From positions 1 through 64,000 of the forward strand of contig JAXCGZ010017009.1 in NCBI GenBank assembly GCA_037179515.1: a stretch of 64,000 bases of DNA, written 5' to 3'. The notes under the pieces were generated by a model. The model saw nothing but the letters and a program-made list of their open reading frames with translations. It did no database searches and was not told where the DNA came from. Source of the stretch: Halocaridina rubra (taxonomy: Eukaryota; Arthropoda; Malacostraca; Decapoda; Atyidae). Both the position numbers and the translations under genes were made by a program. Positions 1 through 11,444 of the stretch are shown in pieces (position 1 is the first letter of the stretch; the number at the start of each line of letters is the position of its first letter).

Positions 1-56
1 GTCTTCTCCTTATCAAGTGCCTGTCTGATGAGTGGGTTTGCCCTTTCCATCACAAC
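1..56 (-). mobile_element. CR1-like LINE, ORF1 fragment at window edge
   Basis: These bases match the ORF1 segment at about 5,879-5,934 of the full-length minus copy (the region encoding the start of the RRM-like domain). The match stops where a (TG)n tract begins. This is the truncated 5' end of a minus-strand copy whose remainder lies left of the window. It abuts the 3' tail of the next copy, like the other junctions in this array. Confidence 0.75.
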
Positions 57-86
57 GTGTGTGTTTGCGTGTGTGTGTGTGTGTGT
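57..86. repeat. (TG)n tract at LINE tail
   Basis: A short TG microsatellite. On the minus strand it is the CA-rich end of the 3' tail of the copy at 87-1,811 and joins directly to the next LINE fragment. Confidence 0.85.
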
Positions 87-1811
87 GATTACCTAATTGT
101 GTTTATGGGAAAGAGCCCAAAGCTCGTATCTTCCCGTCTCCTGATCGGTTCCATTTTAGACTTAGTGATACTTATCATACCTGTCCTTAAAACTATGGAT
201 TGAGATAGCATAAACTACCTCCTCGCTTAGCCAATTCCAATTATCAACTACTCTTACACTGAAAAAGTATTTCCTTACATCCTGCAAAGAAGTTTTCTTA
301 CGAAGCTTCAAACTATGACCTCTAGTTCTAGAGCCTGCCATATCGAAATATCGATCCCTATCCACTCTATCATAACCATGAAGGAATTTAAAGAATGTCA
401 CCATATCCCCCCTCACTCTTCTAGCTTCGAGTGATGGTAAGTCTAATTCCCTCAGCCTCTCATCATAACTGAGATTGCGTATTTCTGGCACCAGTTTCGT
501 GGCATGTTTTTGAACTTTTTCAAGCTTAGCTATGTGCTTTTTCAAGTGCGGATTCCAAAAGGGGGCTGCATATTCGAGTTTTGGCCTCACATAGGTTACA
601 TAAATATTTCTGAACATTTCCTTGTCCATGTGCCTGAAGGCTACCCTTACATTTGATAAGAATGCATATGCTGCCCTTACTACGCCATTTATATGTATTT
701 CTGGAGACAAATCTGCCAGTATGTTTACTCCTAGATCTCTCTCATTTTCTGTCTCTTGAAGTTGTACTCCAGCCACCGAGTAGTCAAGCTTGGGCCTTCT
801 TGCACTTGTACCCATTCTCATTACCTTACATTTTGAAGTATTGAATTTCATTAGCCACTTTTCTGACCACTCATGCAGATTATTTAGATCCTCCTGAAGT
901 TCTCTACCATTGTTCTCGTTTTTTACTTTCTTCACAATCTTTGCATCATCTGCAAACATATTCATGAATGAATTTACAGACTCTGGTAGGTCATTTACAT
1001 ATACAAGGAACAAAAGTGGCCCTAAAACTGAACCCAGTGAAACTCCACTACTAACTCTTCTCCATTCAGACACTGAGCGTCTTACTCTAACCCTCTGTTC
1101 CCTTCCTTCTAAGTAAGTTTTTATCCATTCCAAAACATTTCCACCTATTCTAGCCATTGATTGCAGCTTCCTAATAAGTCTCCCATGTGGAACAGTGTCA
1201 AACGCTTTCTGGAAGTCTAGGAATATGCAATCTGCCCAGCCCTCTCTTTCCTGTAAGATTTGGCTTACCTCATCATAAAATTCTAATAAGTTTGTTACTG
1301 TTGATCTACCTTCTCTGAAGACATGTTGCCTCACTGACAAAAAGTTGAAGGATTCCAAGTGAAGAGAGATATGTTTCCTTAGTAGTTTCTCCATAACTTT
1401 GCAAACTATGCTGGTCAAGGAAACTGGTCTATAGTTCAGAGCCGTATCCCTCCTTCCCTTTTTGAAGATAGGTATCACATTTGCTTGTTTCCAGCATCTT
1501 GGAATCTCCCCCGACTCGAGTGACTCCTTAAATATGATACTTAGTGCCACTGATATTGTGTTTGCGCATGTTTTAAGCACATGAGGGGATATGTCATCAG
1601 GACCTGTAGCTTTATGAACATCTAAATCCATCAGCGCTTTGCATACCTCTGTGGCTGTAAGGTTGATGTTCTCTAATACCGGCCCTTGAGCTTCTATCAC
1701 TGCAATCTGAGGGGGTGGGGTATTTTCTACTGTAAATACTGACTGAAACTCCTTGTTCAATTCTTTGCAGATCTCTTCATCCGGCTCAGTGATGCTTCCA
1801 TCCGCTCGCTT
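87..1811 (-). mobile_element. CR1-like LINE, 5'-truncated copy M1 (RT domain)
   Basis: A minus-strand copy ending in one tail unit at about 87, followed upstream by the 3' UTR hairpin. An open frame at 162-1,823 (553 codons) covers the end of the endonuclease-RT linker, the whole RT ([13 protein letters not shown]) and the C-terminal domain. The RT motif normally reading [10 protein letters not shown] reads GVSLGSVLGP here, so the copy is probably inactive. The first four residues of the frame (MELA) come from a fused second fragment at 1,812-1,956, not from true linker sequence. It has no endonuclease or ORF1. Confidence 0.85.
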
Positions 1812-1953
1812 AGCTAATTCCAATTATCAACTACTCTTACACTGAAAAAGTATTTCCTTACATCCTGCAAAGAAGTTTTCTTACGAAGTTTCAAACTATG
1901 ACCTCTAGTTCTAGAGCCTGCAATATCAAAATATCGATCCCTATCCACTCTAC

Positions 1954-1956
<3 letters not shown>
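1812..1956 (-). mobile_element. CR1-like LINE, ORF2 C-terminal fragment fused to M1
   Basis: About 145 bp equivalent to the ORF2 C-terminus, beginning at the GCTTAGC found near the end of ORF2 and ending in a (TG)n tract. It is joined to the RT linker of M1 without any 3' tail between them, so recombination or deletion is more likely than insertion. The same junction recurs at about 8,771 and 11,227. Confidence 0.8.

Positions 1957-2013
<57 letters not shown>
1957..2013. repeat. (TG)n microsatellite at LINE tail
   Basis: An uninterrupted TG tract of more than 50 bases that joins the tail of M2 to the fragment at 1,812-1,956. Confidence 0.9.
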
Positions 2014-2015
<2 letters not shown>

Positions 2016-2540
2016 ATTACCTAATTGTGTTTACGGGAAAGAGCCCAAAGCTCATATCTTCCCGTCTCCTGATCGGTTCCATTTTGTACTTAGTGATACA
2101 TATCATACCTGTCCTTAAAACTATTGATTGAGATAGCATTAACTACCTCCTCGCTTAGCTAATTCCAATTATCAACTACTCTTACACTGAAAAAGTATTT
2201 CCTTACATCCCGCAAAGAAGTTTTCTTACGAAGTTTCAAACTATGACCTCTAGTTCAAGAGCCTGCAATATCAAAATATCGATCTCTATCCACTCTTCCA
2301 TAACCATGAAGAAATTTAAAGACTGTCATCATATCCCCCCTCAATATTCTAACTTCGAGTGATGGTAAGTCTAATTCCCTCAGCCTCTCATCATAACTGA
2401 AATTACGTATTTCTGGCACCAGTTTCGTGGCATATCTTTGAACTTTTTCAAGCTTAGCTATGTGCTTTTTCAAGTGCGGATTCCAAAAGGGGGCTGCATA
2501 TTCAAGTTTTAGCCTCACATAGCTTACATATATATTTCTG
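2014..2540 (-). mobile_element. CR1-like LINE, short truncated copy M2
   Basis: About 527 bp: tail unit, 3' UTR hairpin and the C-terminal part of ORF2 (readable at 2,255-2,518). It is truncated just upstream of the codons for VRPKLEYAAPFW. It stops where the tail of copy M3 begins at 2,541. Near-identical copies with the same end point occur at 8,960-9,485 and 11,443-11,968. Confidence 0.85.
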
Positions 2541-2632
2541 TGTAATTACCTATTTGTAATTACCTAATTGTGTTTACGGGAAAGAGCCTAAAGCTCGTAT
2601 CTTCCCGTCTCCTGATCGGTTCCATTTTGTAC

Positions 2633-5426
2633 TTAGTGATATTTATCATACCTGTCCATGAAACTATGGGTTGAGATAGCATTAACTATCTTCTCGCTTA
2701 GCGAATTCCAATTATCAACTACTCTTACACTGAAAAAGTAATTCCTTACATCCTGCAAAGAAGTTTTCTTACGAAGCTTCAAACTATGACCTCTAGTTCT
2801 AGAGCCTGCCATACCAAAATATCGATCCTTATCCACTCTAACATAACCATGAAGGAATTTAAAGACTGTCACCATATCCCCTCTCAATCTTCTAGCTTCG
2901 AGTGATGATAAGTCTAATTCCCTCAGCCTCTCATCATAACTGAGGTTGCGTATTTCTGGCACCAGTTTCGTGGCATGTCTTTGAACTTTTTCAAGCTTAG
3001 CTATTTGCTTTTTCAAGTGTGGATTTCAAAAGGGGGCTGCATATTCGAGTTTTGGCCTCACATAGGTTACATAAATATTTCTGAACATTTCCTTGTCTAT
3101 GTGCCTGAAGGCTACCCTTACATTTGATATGAATGCATATGCTGCCCTTACTATGCCATTTATATGTATTTCTGGAGACAAATCTGCAAGTATGTTTACT
3201 CCTAGATCTTTCTCATTTTCTTTCTCTTGAAGTTGTACTCCAGCCACCGAGTAGTCAAGCTTGGGCCTTCTTGCACTTGTACCCATTCTCATTACCTTAC
3301 ATTTTGAAGTATTGAATTTCATTAGCCACTTTTCTGCCCACTCATACAGATTAATTAGATCTTCCTGAAGTTCTCTACCATTGTTCTCGTTTTTTACTTT
3401 CTTTACAATCTTGGCATCATCTGCAAACATATTCATGAATGAATTTACAGACTCTGGTAGGTCATTTACATATACAAGGAACAAAAGTGGCCCTAAAACT
3501 GAACCCTGTATAACTCCACTACTAACTCTTCTCCATTCAGACACTGAGTGTCTTACTCTAACCCTCTCTTTCCTTTCTTCTAAGTATGTTTTTATCCATT
3601 CCAAAACATTTCCACCTATTCTAGCCATTGCTTGCAGCTTCCTAATAAGTCTCTCATGTGGAACAGTGTCAAATGCTTTCTGGAAGTCTAGAAATATGCA
3701 AACTGCCCAGCCCTCTCTTTCCTGTAAGATTCGGCTTACCTCATCATAAAATTCTAATAAGTTTGTTACTGTTGATCTACCTTCTCTGAAGCCATGTTGC
3801 CTCACTGACAAAAAGTTGAAGGATTCTAAGTGAAGAGAGATATGTTTCCTTAGTAGTTTCTCCATAACTTTGCAAACTATGCTGGTCAAGGAAACAGGTC
3901 TATAGTTCAGATCCGTATCCCTCCTTCCCTTTTTGAAGATAGGTATCACATTTGCTTGTTTCCAGCATCTTGGAATGTCCCCCGACTCCAGTGACTCCTT
4001 AAATATGATACTTAGTGCCACTGATATTGTGTTTGTGCATCGGGACCTGTAGCTTTATGAACATCTAAATCCATCAGCGCTTTGCATACCTCTGTGGCTG
4101 TAAGGTTGATGTTCTCTAATGCCGGCCCTTGAGCTTCTATCACTGCAATCTGAGGGGGTGGGGTATTTTCTTCTGTAAATACTGACTGAAACTCCTTGTT
4201 CAATTCTTTGCAGATCTCTTCATCCGTCTCAGTGATGCTTCCATCCGCTCTCTTTAGCCTTAAAACCTGTTCTTTTACCTTCAGTTTTCCTCTGATAAAG
4301 CTGTGGAAAAGCTTGTGATTTTCCTTAGCCTTCCTGGTGATGTCCCTCTCATAATATCTCTCTGCCTCTCTCCTTTTACTTAGGTAGTCATTTCTTGCTC
4401 TTTTGTAGGTTTGCCAGGCATTTATGTTTTTTCTCCTCCTATTCCTTTTCCAGCATTTGTCTCTCCACTCCTTAGGTCTTTTACACCCATTATCGAACCA
4501 TTTCTCTCTGGCATGAATTACACCTACTTTGGTGACAGGTATGCAGCAATCTACTATCTTCCCATATTTCTCACAAAAGATGTCATACATTTCTTGTACA
4601 GATATGTTGTAATATAAGGTTCTCCAGTCAATAACTGCAAAAAGCTCATTCATTTTGATGTAATCTCCTTTCGGATAGTTCCTCCTCATGTCCTCAGTGC
4701 CTCTACTTTCAGGAAGAATATCTTCAATGATATACTCCATCAACAACACACAGTGGTCACTCTTTCCAATTGGTGGTTCATACTCAATTTTTTCAATATC
4801 CAACACATTATCTGTGAACACTAGATCAAGTAGTGATGGCTCATCCCCACCCCTGGCCCTCGTTGGTTCCATTACATGTTGGTGTAGGAAATTCCCCTGT
4901 ACGCAATCTAGGAATCTTGCCCCGAATGAGTCCTCACCACTGTGTGGGTCAAGATTTATCCAATCTATCTCTTTATGATTAAAGTCTCCCATAATCAAAA
5001 TCCTACATTTTTTTCCCGTGCCATGTTAACAACTGAGTTTATGACTTCAATAGTACCTATATGACTTTCTTCATAAACTTTAAGCCTATTTTGGTTCCTT
5101 GGTGGGTTGTATACAACAGTTATTATAATGCACTCTGACCCAGTATTTATGCGAGCAACAAGAAATTCCTTGAACTCACTTTCTATAGCCAAGTTTATTT
5201 CTTCAACTTGAATCCTTTCACTTATGAGCAGTGCTATCCCTCCACCAGTCCTCTCAGATCTTTCAACCCTTAATATTCTGAAACCCTTAGGAAAAACTGT
5301 GACACTGTTTATGTCCTCACTCAACTTAGTCTCTGTAATTGCTACTATATCTGCCTTACTGTTGTGAATCCTATCTTTTAATTCTACTGCCTTACCAGCT
5401 AATCCATCAGCATTTGTGTATAACAA
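2633..5426 (-). pseudogene. LINE ORF2 (endonuclease-reverse transcriptase), broken, copy M3
   Basis: The family's ORF2 protein nicks target DNA with its APE endonuclease and copies its RNA with the RT. Three lesions are visible here. A one-base loss in the A-run near 5,010 shifts frame just before the IMGDFN motif. A deletion of about 26-28 bases near 4,040 removes the DDISPHVLK region. A TGG-to-TGA change near 3,030 stops the frame inside PFWNPHL. The pieces read at 4,995-5,426, 4,012-4,998, 3,026-4,021 and 2,633-3,016. FADD is intact. The RT motif [10 protein letters not shown] reads GVIQGSVLGP. Confidence 0.85.
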
Positions 5427-5428
5427 TC

Positions 5429-6509
5429 TTAATGAGGCCCCATCCCCTGATCTTCTGTCATTATCTTCTTTATCTCCCCTTTGTCTGGAAGAACTCTGTA
5501 ATGAAAATTTTTCTTCTCTTCTTCATTTCTTTCATCGTTTAACCTTCTTGCCTCTTGCAACAAGTTTTTGATCTTTCCCATCTCTTCCTGTGTTCTGTAT
5601 TGTCTAATGAACACTTCTTTGAATTCTTGAAGGTCTTTTAGACTTTTTTTTCTCAACAATATTTCCCTACATGTTTCCCCTCTCTCAAAGGTTACTTTTG
5701 TTGGTCTCGGCTTTCCTTCCCTCGAATATTTACCTAGTTGGTGTATGTTTACAATATCCTCAGGACCACATACTACTCCAAGCTTTCTTATCAGGTCTAC
5801 AACCCTAGCTTTATTTTCTTCAAGTCTCCCCTGCCATGTTGGTTCCTGGGACTCGCTTATGCCTGAGATTACCACTGTCTTCTCCTTATCAAGTGCCTGT
5901 CTGATGAGTGGGTTTGCCCTTTCCATCACAATGTCTTTTATTTTTTTGATTACTGTCTCTTTATAGTCAACTGTTTGTATGTTTTCCAGTGCCACCACCT
6001 TTACAGCCTCTTTTACTGCCACATTCCCCTTTAGTGCATCAGCAAAGGAAGTTTTCATGGCATCATTTTCCATATTCAGCTCCTGGAACTCTTTTCTGAA
6101 CTGCTCAATGTTTTCTTTAATCTGGACATTCCAAGCAGCAATCTCGTCTCTCTCAGAAGAGAGCAGTGAACTAACATCTAATTCCTTTAGGTTGTCATTC
6201 AGCTGTTTGTTTTTCATCTTCTTGTTTAGAAAGTCTAGATTCTAGTTGACTCATTTCTCCTTCCAGCTTTTTTATTCTTTTTTCTAGTTCCTTTCTCTCC
6301 TGCCCTTGTGCTTTATTTGCTTCCTCCAAAGATCTTATTTGCTCTCTGAGTGTTTCATTCTCTTTCATTTCTCCATCCATATTCTGAATTTTATCATCAA
6401 GGCTTATAACCATTTCCTCTATATTCTTGATTTTCTGTTTGAGTCGCCTGAAGGCTACCCCTCCTACCGACCCATGGATGGGAGAGGTTTGGGACAGAGA
6501 TGGCGTCAT
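5429..6509 (-). pseudogene. LINE ORF1 (coiled coil + RRM-like), frameshifted, copy M3
   Basis: The frame starts at 6,509 (MTPSLSQTSP) and encodes a glutamate/lysine-rich coiled coil. It shifts near 6,200, where the reading passes to the frame at 5,429-6,217. The second part has the RRM-like segment with VVISGISES and PTKVTFERGE and ends MTEDQGMGPH, as in the intact copy. ORF1 proteins of this type bind LINE RNA and form multimers. Confidence 0.8.
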
Positions 6510-6995
6510 TTTTATGTTCTCCCTCTCACAGCATATAGAAAGAAGACCAGAAAGAGGAAAAAAAAAAAAGAGAAAAATTTTAATTAAGCTTCACACAGAA
6601 TTTTTATATCTCCATATAAGTGCTATTTAGTGTCTCAGTTTATCTCTTTTCTGGTAACACACATCTTAACTTAAAAACTTGACCATGGTAATTTAAGGAT
6701 AAAAAGAAATAGAAAAAAAAATGCAACAAAACAAAAGTTAAACCTGAAGGAAAAATTTGAACCTGTGTCTGAGGTGGCACCCACCTGTTTCTGCTATATA
6801 TTCTTCCTAACTGATAAACTCACTTGCTAACCAAGGTATGTTATCACAAGATTAGACTTTACATTTAACTCAATATATATACAAAATAAAACAAAATAGT
6901 AAAAGAGAAAGCTAAAAGAAAAGCAAAAAAAAAAAAAAAATGAAGAAATTAAGACAACTGTACTACTTGGCAACTTAACTCAGTACTGTTGACAG
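6510..6995 (-). other. 5' UTR of LINE copy M3
   Basis: About 485 bp that aligns with 22,896-23,369 in inverse orientation, including the shared block near the start (GTCAACAGTACTGAG). It is non-coding with A-rich runs (6,550-6,561, 6,713-6,720 and 6,926-6,941 on the plus strand). It presumably carries an internal promoter, by analogy with other full-length LINEs, but I see no specific motif. Confidence 0.65.
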
Positions 6996-7000
6996 GTGTG

Positions 7001-7033
<33 letters not shown>
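6996..7033. repeat. (TG)n tract between LINE copies
   Basis: An interrupted TG microsatellite. It lies exactly between the 5' end of full-length copy M3 and the tail of copy M4. Confidence 0.85.
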
Positions 7034-7034
<1 letters not shown>

Positions 7035-8770
7035 ATTACCTAATTGTGATTACCTAATTGTGTTTACGGGAAAGAGCCCAAAGCTCGTATCTTCCCGTCT
7101 CCTGATCGGTTCCATTTTAGACTTAGTGATACTTATCATACCTGTCCTTAAAACTATGGATTGAGATAGCATAAACTACCTCCTCGCTTAGCCAATTCCA
7201 ATTATCAACTACTCTTACACTGAAAAAGTATTTCCTTACATCCTGCAAAGAAGTTTTCTTACGAAGCTTCAAACTATGACCTCTAGTTCTAGAGCCTGCC
7301 ATATCAAAATATCGATCCCTATCCACTCTATCATAACCATGAAGGAATTTAAAGACTGTCACCATATCCCCCCTCACTCTTCTAGCTTCGAGTGATGGTA
7401 AGTCTAATTCCCTCAGCCTCTCATCATAACTGAGATTGCGTATTTCTGGCACCAGTTTCGTGGCATGTCTTTGAACTTTTTCAAGCTTAGCTATGTGCTT
7501 TTTCAAGTGCGGATTCCAAAAGGGGGCTGCATAGTCGAGTTTTGGCCTCACATAGGTTACATAAATATTTCTGAACATTTCCTTGTCCATGTGCCTGAAG
7601 GCTACCCTTACATTTGATAAGAATGCATATGCTGCCCTTACTATGCCATTTATATGTATTTCTGGAGACAAATCTGCCAGTATGTTTACTCCTAGATCTC
7701 TCTCATTTTCTGTCTCTTGAAGTTGTACTCCAGCCACCGAGTAGTCAAGCTTGGGCCTTCTTGCACTTGTACCCATTCTCATTACCTTACATTTTGAAGT
7801 ATTGAATTTCATTAGCCACTTTTCTGACCACTCATGCAGATTATTTAGATCCTCCTGAAGTTCTCTACCATTGTTCTCGTTTTTTACTTTCTTCACAATC
7901 TTTGCATCATCTGCAAACATATTCATGAATGAATTTACAGACTCTGGTAGGTCATTTACATATACAAGGAACAAAAGTGGCCCTAAAACTGAACCCTGTG
8001 GAACTCCACTACTAACTCTTCTCCATTCAGACACTGAGTGTCTTACTCTAACCCTCTGTTCCCTTCCTTCTAAGTAAGTTTTTATCCATTCCAAAACATT
8101 TCCACCTATTCTAGCCATTGATTGCAGCTTCCTAATAAGTCTCCCATGTGGAACAGTGTCAAACGCTTTCTGGAAGTCTAGGAATATGCAATCTGCCCAG
8201 CCCTCTCTTTCCTGTAAGATTTGGCTTACCTCATCATAAAATTCTAATAAGTTTGTTACTGTTGATCTACCTTCTCTGAAGTCATGTTGCCTCACTGACA
8301 AAAAGTTGAAGGATTCCAAGTGAAGAGAGATATGTTTCCTTAGTAGTTTCTCCATAACTTTGCAAACTATGCTGGTCAAGGAAACTGGTCTATAGTTCAG
8401 AGCTGTATCCCTCCTTCCCTTTTTGAAGATAGGTATGACATTTGCTTGTTTCCAGCATCTTGGAATCTCCCCCGACTCCAGTGACTCCTTAAATATGATA
8501 CTTAGTGCCACTGATATTGTGTTTGCGCATGTTTTAAGCACATGAGGGGATATGTCATCAGGACCTGTAGCTTTATGAACATCTAAATCCATCAGCGCTT
8601 TGCATACCTCTGTGGCTGTAAGGTTGATGTTCTCTAATACCGGCCCTTGAGCTTCTATCACTGCAATCTGAGGGGGTGGGGTAGTTTCTACTGTAAATAC
8701 TGACTGAAACTCCTTGTTCAATTCTTTGCAGATCTCTTCATCCGTCTCAGTGATGCTTCCATCCGCTCGC
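7034..8770 (-). mobile_element. CR1-like LINE, 5'-truncated copy M4 (RT domain)
   Basis: The tail has two 14-base units (7,034-7,062), then the hairpin and an open frame at 7,123-8,784 (553 codons) with complete RT and C-terminal domains. The motifs [19 protein letters not shown] and FADD are all present. The 5' side ends at the same fused junction as M1, so the frame again starts MELAKRADGS. The endonuclease and ORF1 are absent, so the copy cannot retrotranspose by itself. Confidence 0.85.
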
Positions 8771-8914
8771 TTAGCTAATTCCAATTATCAACTACTCTTA
8801 CACTGAAAAAGTATTTCCTTACATCCTGCAAAGAAGTTTTCTTACGAAGTTTCAAACTATGACCTCTAGTTCTAGAGCCTGCAATATCAAAATATCGATC
8901 CCTATCCACTCTAC

Positions 8915-8917
<3 letters not shown>
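8771..8917 (-). mobile_element. CR1-like LINE, ORF2 C-terminal fragment fused to M4
   Basis: This is the same 145-bp fragment, junction and (TG)n boundary as at 1,812-1,956. It marks 7,034-9,485 as a paralogous duplicate of 87-2,540. Confidence 0.8.

Positions 8918-8959
<42 letters not shown>
8918..8959. repeat. (TG)n microsatellite
   Basis: A TG tract between the fused fragment and the tail of copy M5. It differs in length from the equivalent tracts at 1,957 and 11,373. Confidence 0.9.
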
Positions 8960-8961
<2 letters not shown>

Positions 8962-9485
8962 TTACCTAATTGTGTTTACGGGAAAGAGCCCAAAGCTCAT
9001 ATCTTCCCGTCTCCTGATCGCTTCCATTTTGTACTTAGTGATACATATCATACCTGTCCTTAAAACTATTGATTGAGATAGCATTAACTACCTCCTCGCT
9101 TAGCTAATTCCAATTATCAACTACTCTTACACTGAAAAAGTATTTCCTTACATCCCGCAAAGAAGTTTTCTTACGAAGTTTCAAACTATGACCTCTAGTT
9201 CTAGAGCCTGCAATATCAAAATATCGATCTCTATCCACTCTTCCAAAACCATGAAGGAATTTAAAGACTGTCATCATATCCCCCCTCAATATTCTAACTT
9301 CGAGTGATGGTAAGTCTAATTCCCTCAGCCTCTCATCATAACTGAAATTACGTATTTCTGGCACCAGTTTCGTGGCATATCTTTGAACTTTTTCAAGCTT
9401 AGCTATGTGCTTTTTCAAGTGCGGATTCCAAAAGGGGGCTGCATATTCAAGTTTTGGCCTCACATAGCTTACATAAATATTTCTG
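8960..9485 (-). mobile_element. CR1-like LINE, short truncated copy M5
   Basis: A paralogue of M2 with the same truncation point (ATTTCTG followed by the next tail). The C-terminal ORF2 frame is readable at 9,104-9,463. Confidence 0.85.
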
Positions 9486-11226
9486 TGTAATTACCTATTT
9501 GTAATTACCTAATTGTGTTTACGGGAAAGAGCCTAAAGCTCGTATCTTCCCGTCTCCTGATCGGTTCCATTTTGTACTTAGTGATATTTATCATACCTGT
9601 CCATGAAACTATGGGTTGAGATAGCATTAACTATCTTCTCGCTTAGCGAATTCCAATTATCAACTACTCTTACACTGAAAAAGTAATTCCTTACATCCTG
9701 CAAAGAAGTTTTCTTACGAAGCTTCAAACTATGACCTCTAGTTCTAGAGCCTGCCATACCAAAATATCGATCCTTATCCACTCTAACATAACCATGAAGG
9801 AATTTAAAGACTGTCACCATATCCCCTCTCAATCTTCTACCTTCGAGTGATGATAAGTCTAATTCCCTCAGCCTCTCATCATAACTGAGGTTGCGTATTT
9901 CTGGCACCAGTTTCGTGACATGTCTTTGAACTTTTTCAAGCTTAGCTATTTGCTTTTTCAAGTGTGGATTCCAAAAGGGGGCTGCATATTCGAGTTTTGG
10001 CCTCACATAGGTTACATAAATATTTCTGAACATTTCCTTGTCTATGTGCCTGAAGGCTACCCTTCCATTTGATAAGAATGCATATGCTGCCCTTACTATG
10101 CCATTTATATGTATTTCTGGAGACAAATCTGCCAGTATGTTTACTCCTAGATCTTTCTCATTTTCTTTCTCTTGAAGTTGTACTCCAGCCACCGAGTAGT
10201 CAAGCTTGGGCCTTCTTGCACTTGTACCCATTCTCATTTCCTTACATTTTGAAGTATTGAATTTCATTAGCCACTTTTCTGCCCACTCATACAGATTATT
10301 TAGATCTTCCTGAAGTTCTCTACCATTGTTCTCGTTTTTTACTTTCTTTACAATCTTGGCATCATCTGCAAACATATTCATGAATGAATTTACAGACTCT
10401 GGTAGGTCATTTACATATACAAGGAACAAAAGTGGCCCTAAAACTGAACCCTGTGGAACTCCACTACTAACTCTTCTCCATTCAGACACTGAGTGTCTTA
10501 CTCTAACCCTCTGTTCCCTTCCTTCTAAGTAAGTTTTTATCCATTCCAAAACATTTCCACCTATTCTAGCCATTGATTGCAGCTTCCTAATAAGTCTCCC
10601 ATGTGGAACAGTGTCAAACGCTTTCTGGAAGTCTAGGAATATGCAATCTGCCCAGCCCTCTCTTTCCTGTAAGATTTGGCTTACCTCATCATAAAATTCT
10701 AATAAGTTTGTTACTGTTGATCTACCTTCTCTGAAGTCATGTTGCCTCACTGACAAAAAGTTGAAGGATTCCAAGTGAAGAGAGATATGTTTCCTTAGTA
10801 GTTTCTCCATAACTTTGCAAACTATGCTGGTCAAGGAAACAGGTCTATCGTTCAGAGCTGTATCCCTCCTTCCCTTTTTGAAGATAGGTATGACATTTGC
10901 TTGTTTCCAGCATCTTGGAATCTCCCCCGACTCCAGTGACTCCTTAAATATGATACTTAGTGCCACTGATATTGTGTTTGCGCATGTTTTAAGCACATGA
11001 GGGGATATGTCATCAGGACCTGTAGCTTTATGAACATCTAAATCCATCAGCGCTTTGCATACCTCTGTGGCTGTAAGGTTGATGTTCTCTAATACCGGCC
11101 CTTGAGCTTCTATCACTGCAATCTGAGGGGGTGGGGTAGTTTCTACTGTAAATACTGACTGAAACTCCTTGTTCAATTCTTTGCAGATCTCTTCATCCGT
11201 CTCAGTGATGCTTCCATCCGCTCGCT
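9486..11226 (-). mobile_element. CR1-like LINE, mosaic truncated copy M6
   Basis: The open frame at 9,578-11,239 (553 codons) covers RT and the C-terminal domain. The 3' half carries the variants of M3 and M8 (for example the diverged double tail, the ATCTTCTCGCTTAG segment, and the SNGRVAF and KEMRMG codons shared with M8). The 5' half, from about 10,370-10,530 onward, carries those of M4 (for example VETTPPP and the M4-type REGRSTV neighbourhood). It ends at the same MELAKR fusion as M1 and M4. This is what unequal exchange between two array members would produce. Confidence 0.8.
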
Positions 11227-11369
11227 TAGCTAATTCCAATTATCAACTACTCTTACACTGAAAAAGTATTTCCTTACATCCTGCAAAGAAGTTTTCTTAC
11301 GAAGTTTCAAACTATGACCTCTAGTTCTAGAGCCTGCAATATCAAAATATCGATCCCTATCCACTCTAC

Positions 11370-11372
<3 letters not shown>
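11227..11372 (-). mobile_element. CR1-like LINE, ORF2 C-terminal fragment fused to M6
   Basis: The third instance of the tail-less fused fragment, identical in structure to those at 1,812 and 8,771. Confidence 0.8.

Positions 11373-11442
<70 letters not shown>
11373..11442. repeat. (TG)n microsatellite
   Basis: An uninterrupted TG tract of about 70 bases, the longest of the three equivalent tracts. Confidence 0.9.

Positions 11443-11444
<2 letters not shown>

Larger units (their letters stand above)
2541..6995 (-). mobile_element. CR1-like LINE, full-length degenerate copy M3
   Basis: About 4.45 kb with both ends visible. The 3' end is a tail of two diverged units at 2,541-2,570. The 5' end at about 6,993 is set by comparison with the plus copy starting at 22,896: both begin at GTCAACAGTACTGAG. 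Contents in sense order are a 5' UTR (6,995-6,510), ORF1 (6,509-5,429), ORF2 (about 5,426-2,633), and the 3' UTR with hairpin. Both ORFs are broken. The 5' end joins a (TG)n tract that is the tail of copy M4. Confidence 0.85.

Noticed and set aside
653..844. Recurring frames of about 63 residues beginning MIRMHMLPLL on the opposite strand of many copies
   Set aside because: They are antisense shadows of the LINE RT coding region. They recur only because the LINE recurs, and they have no independent support.
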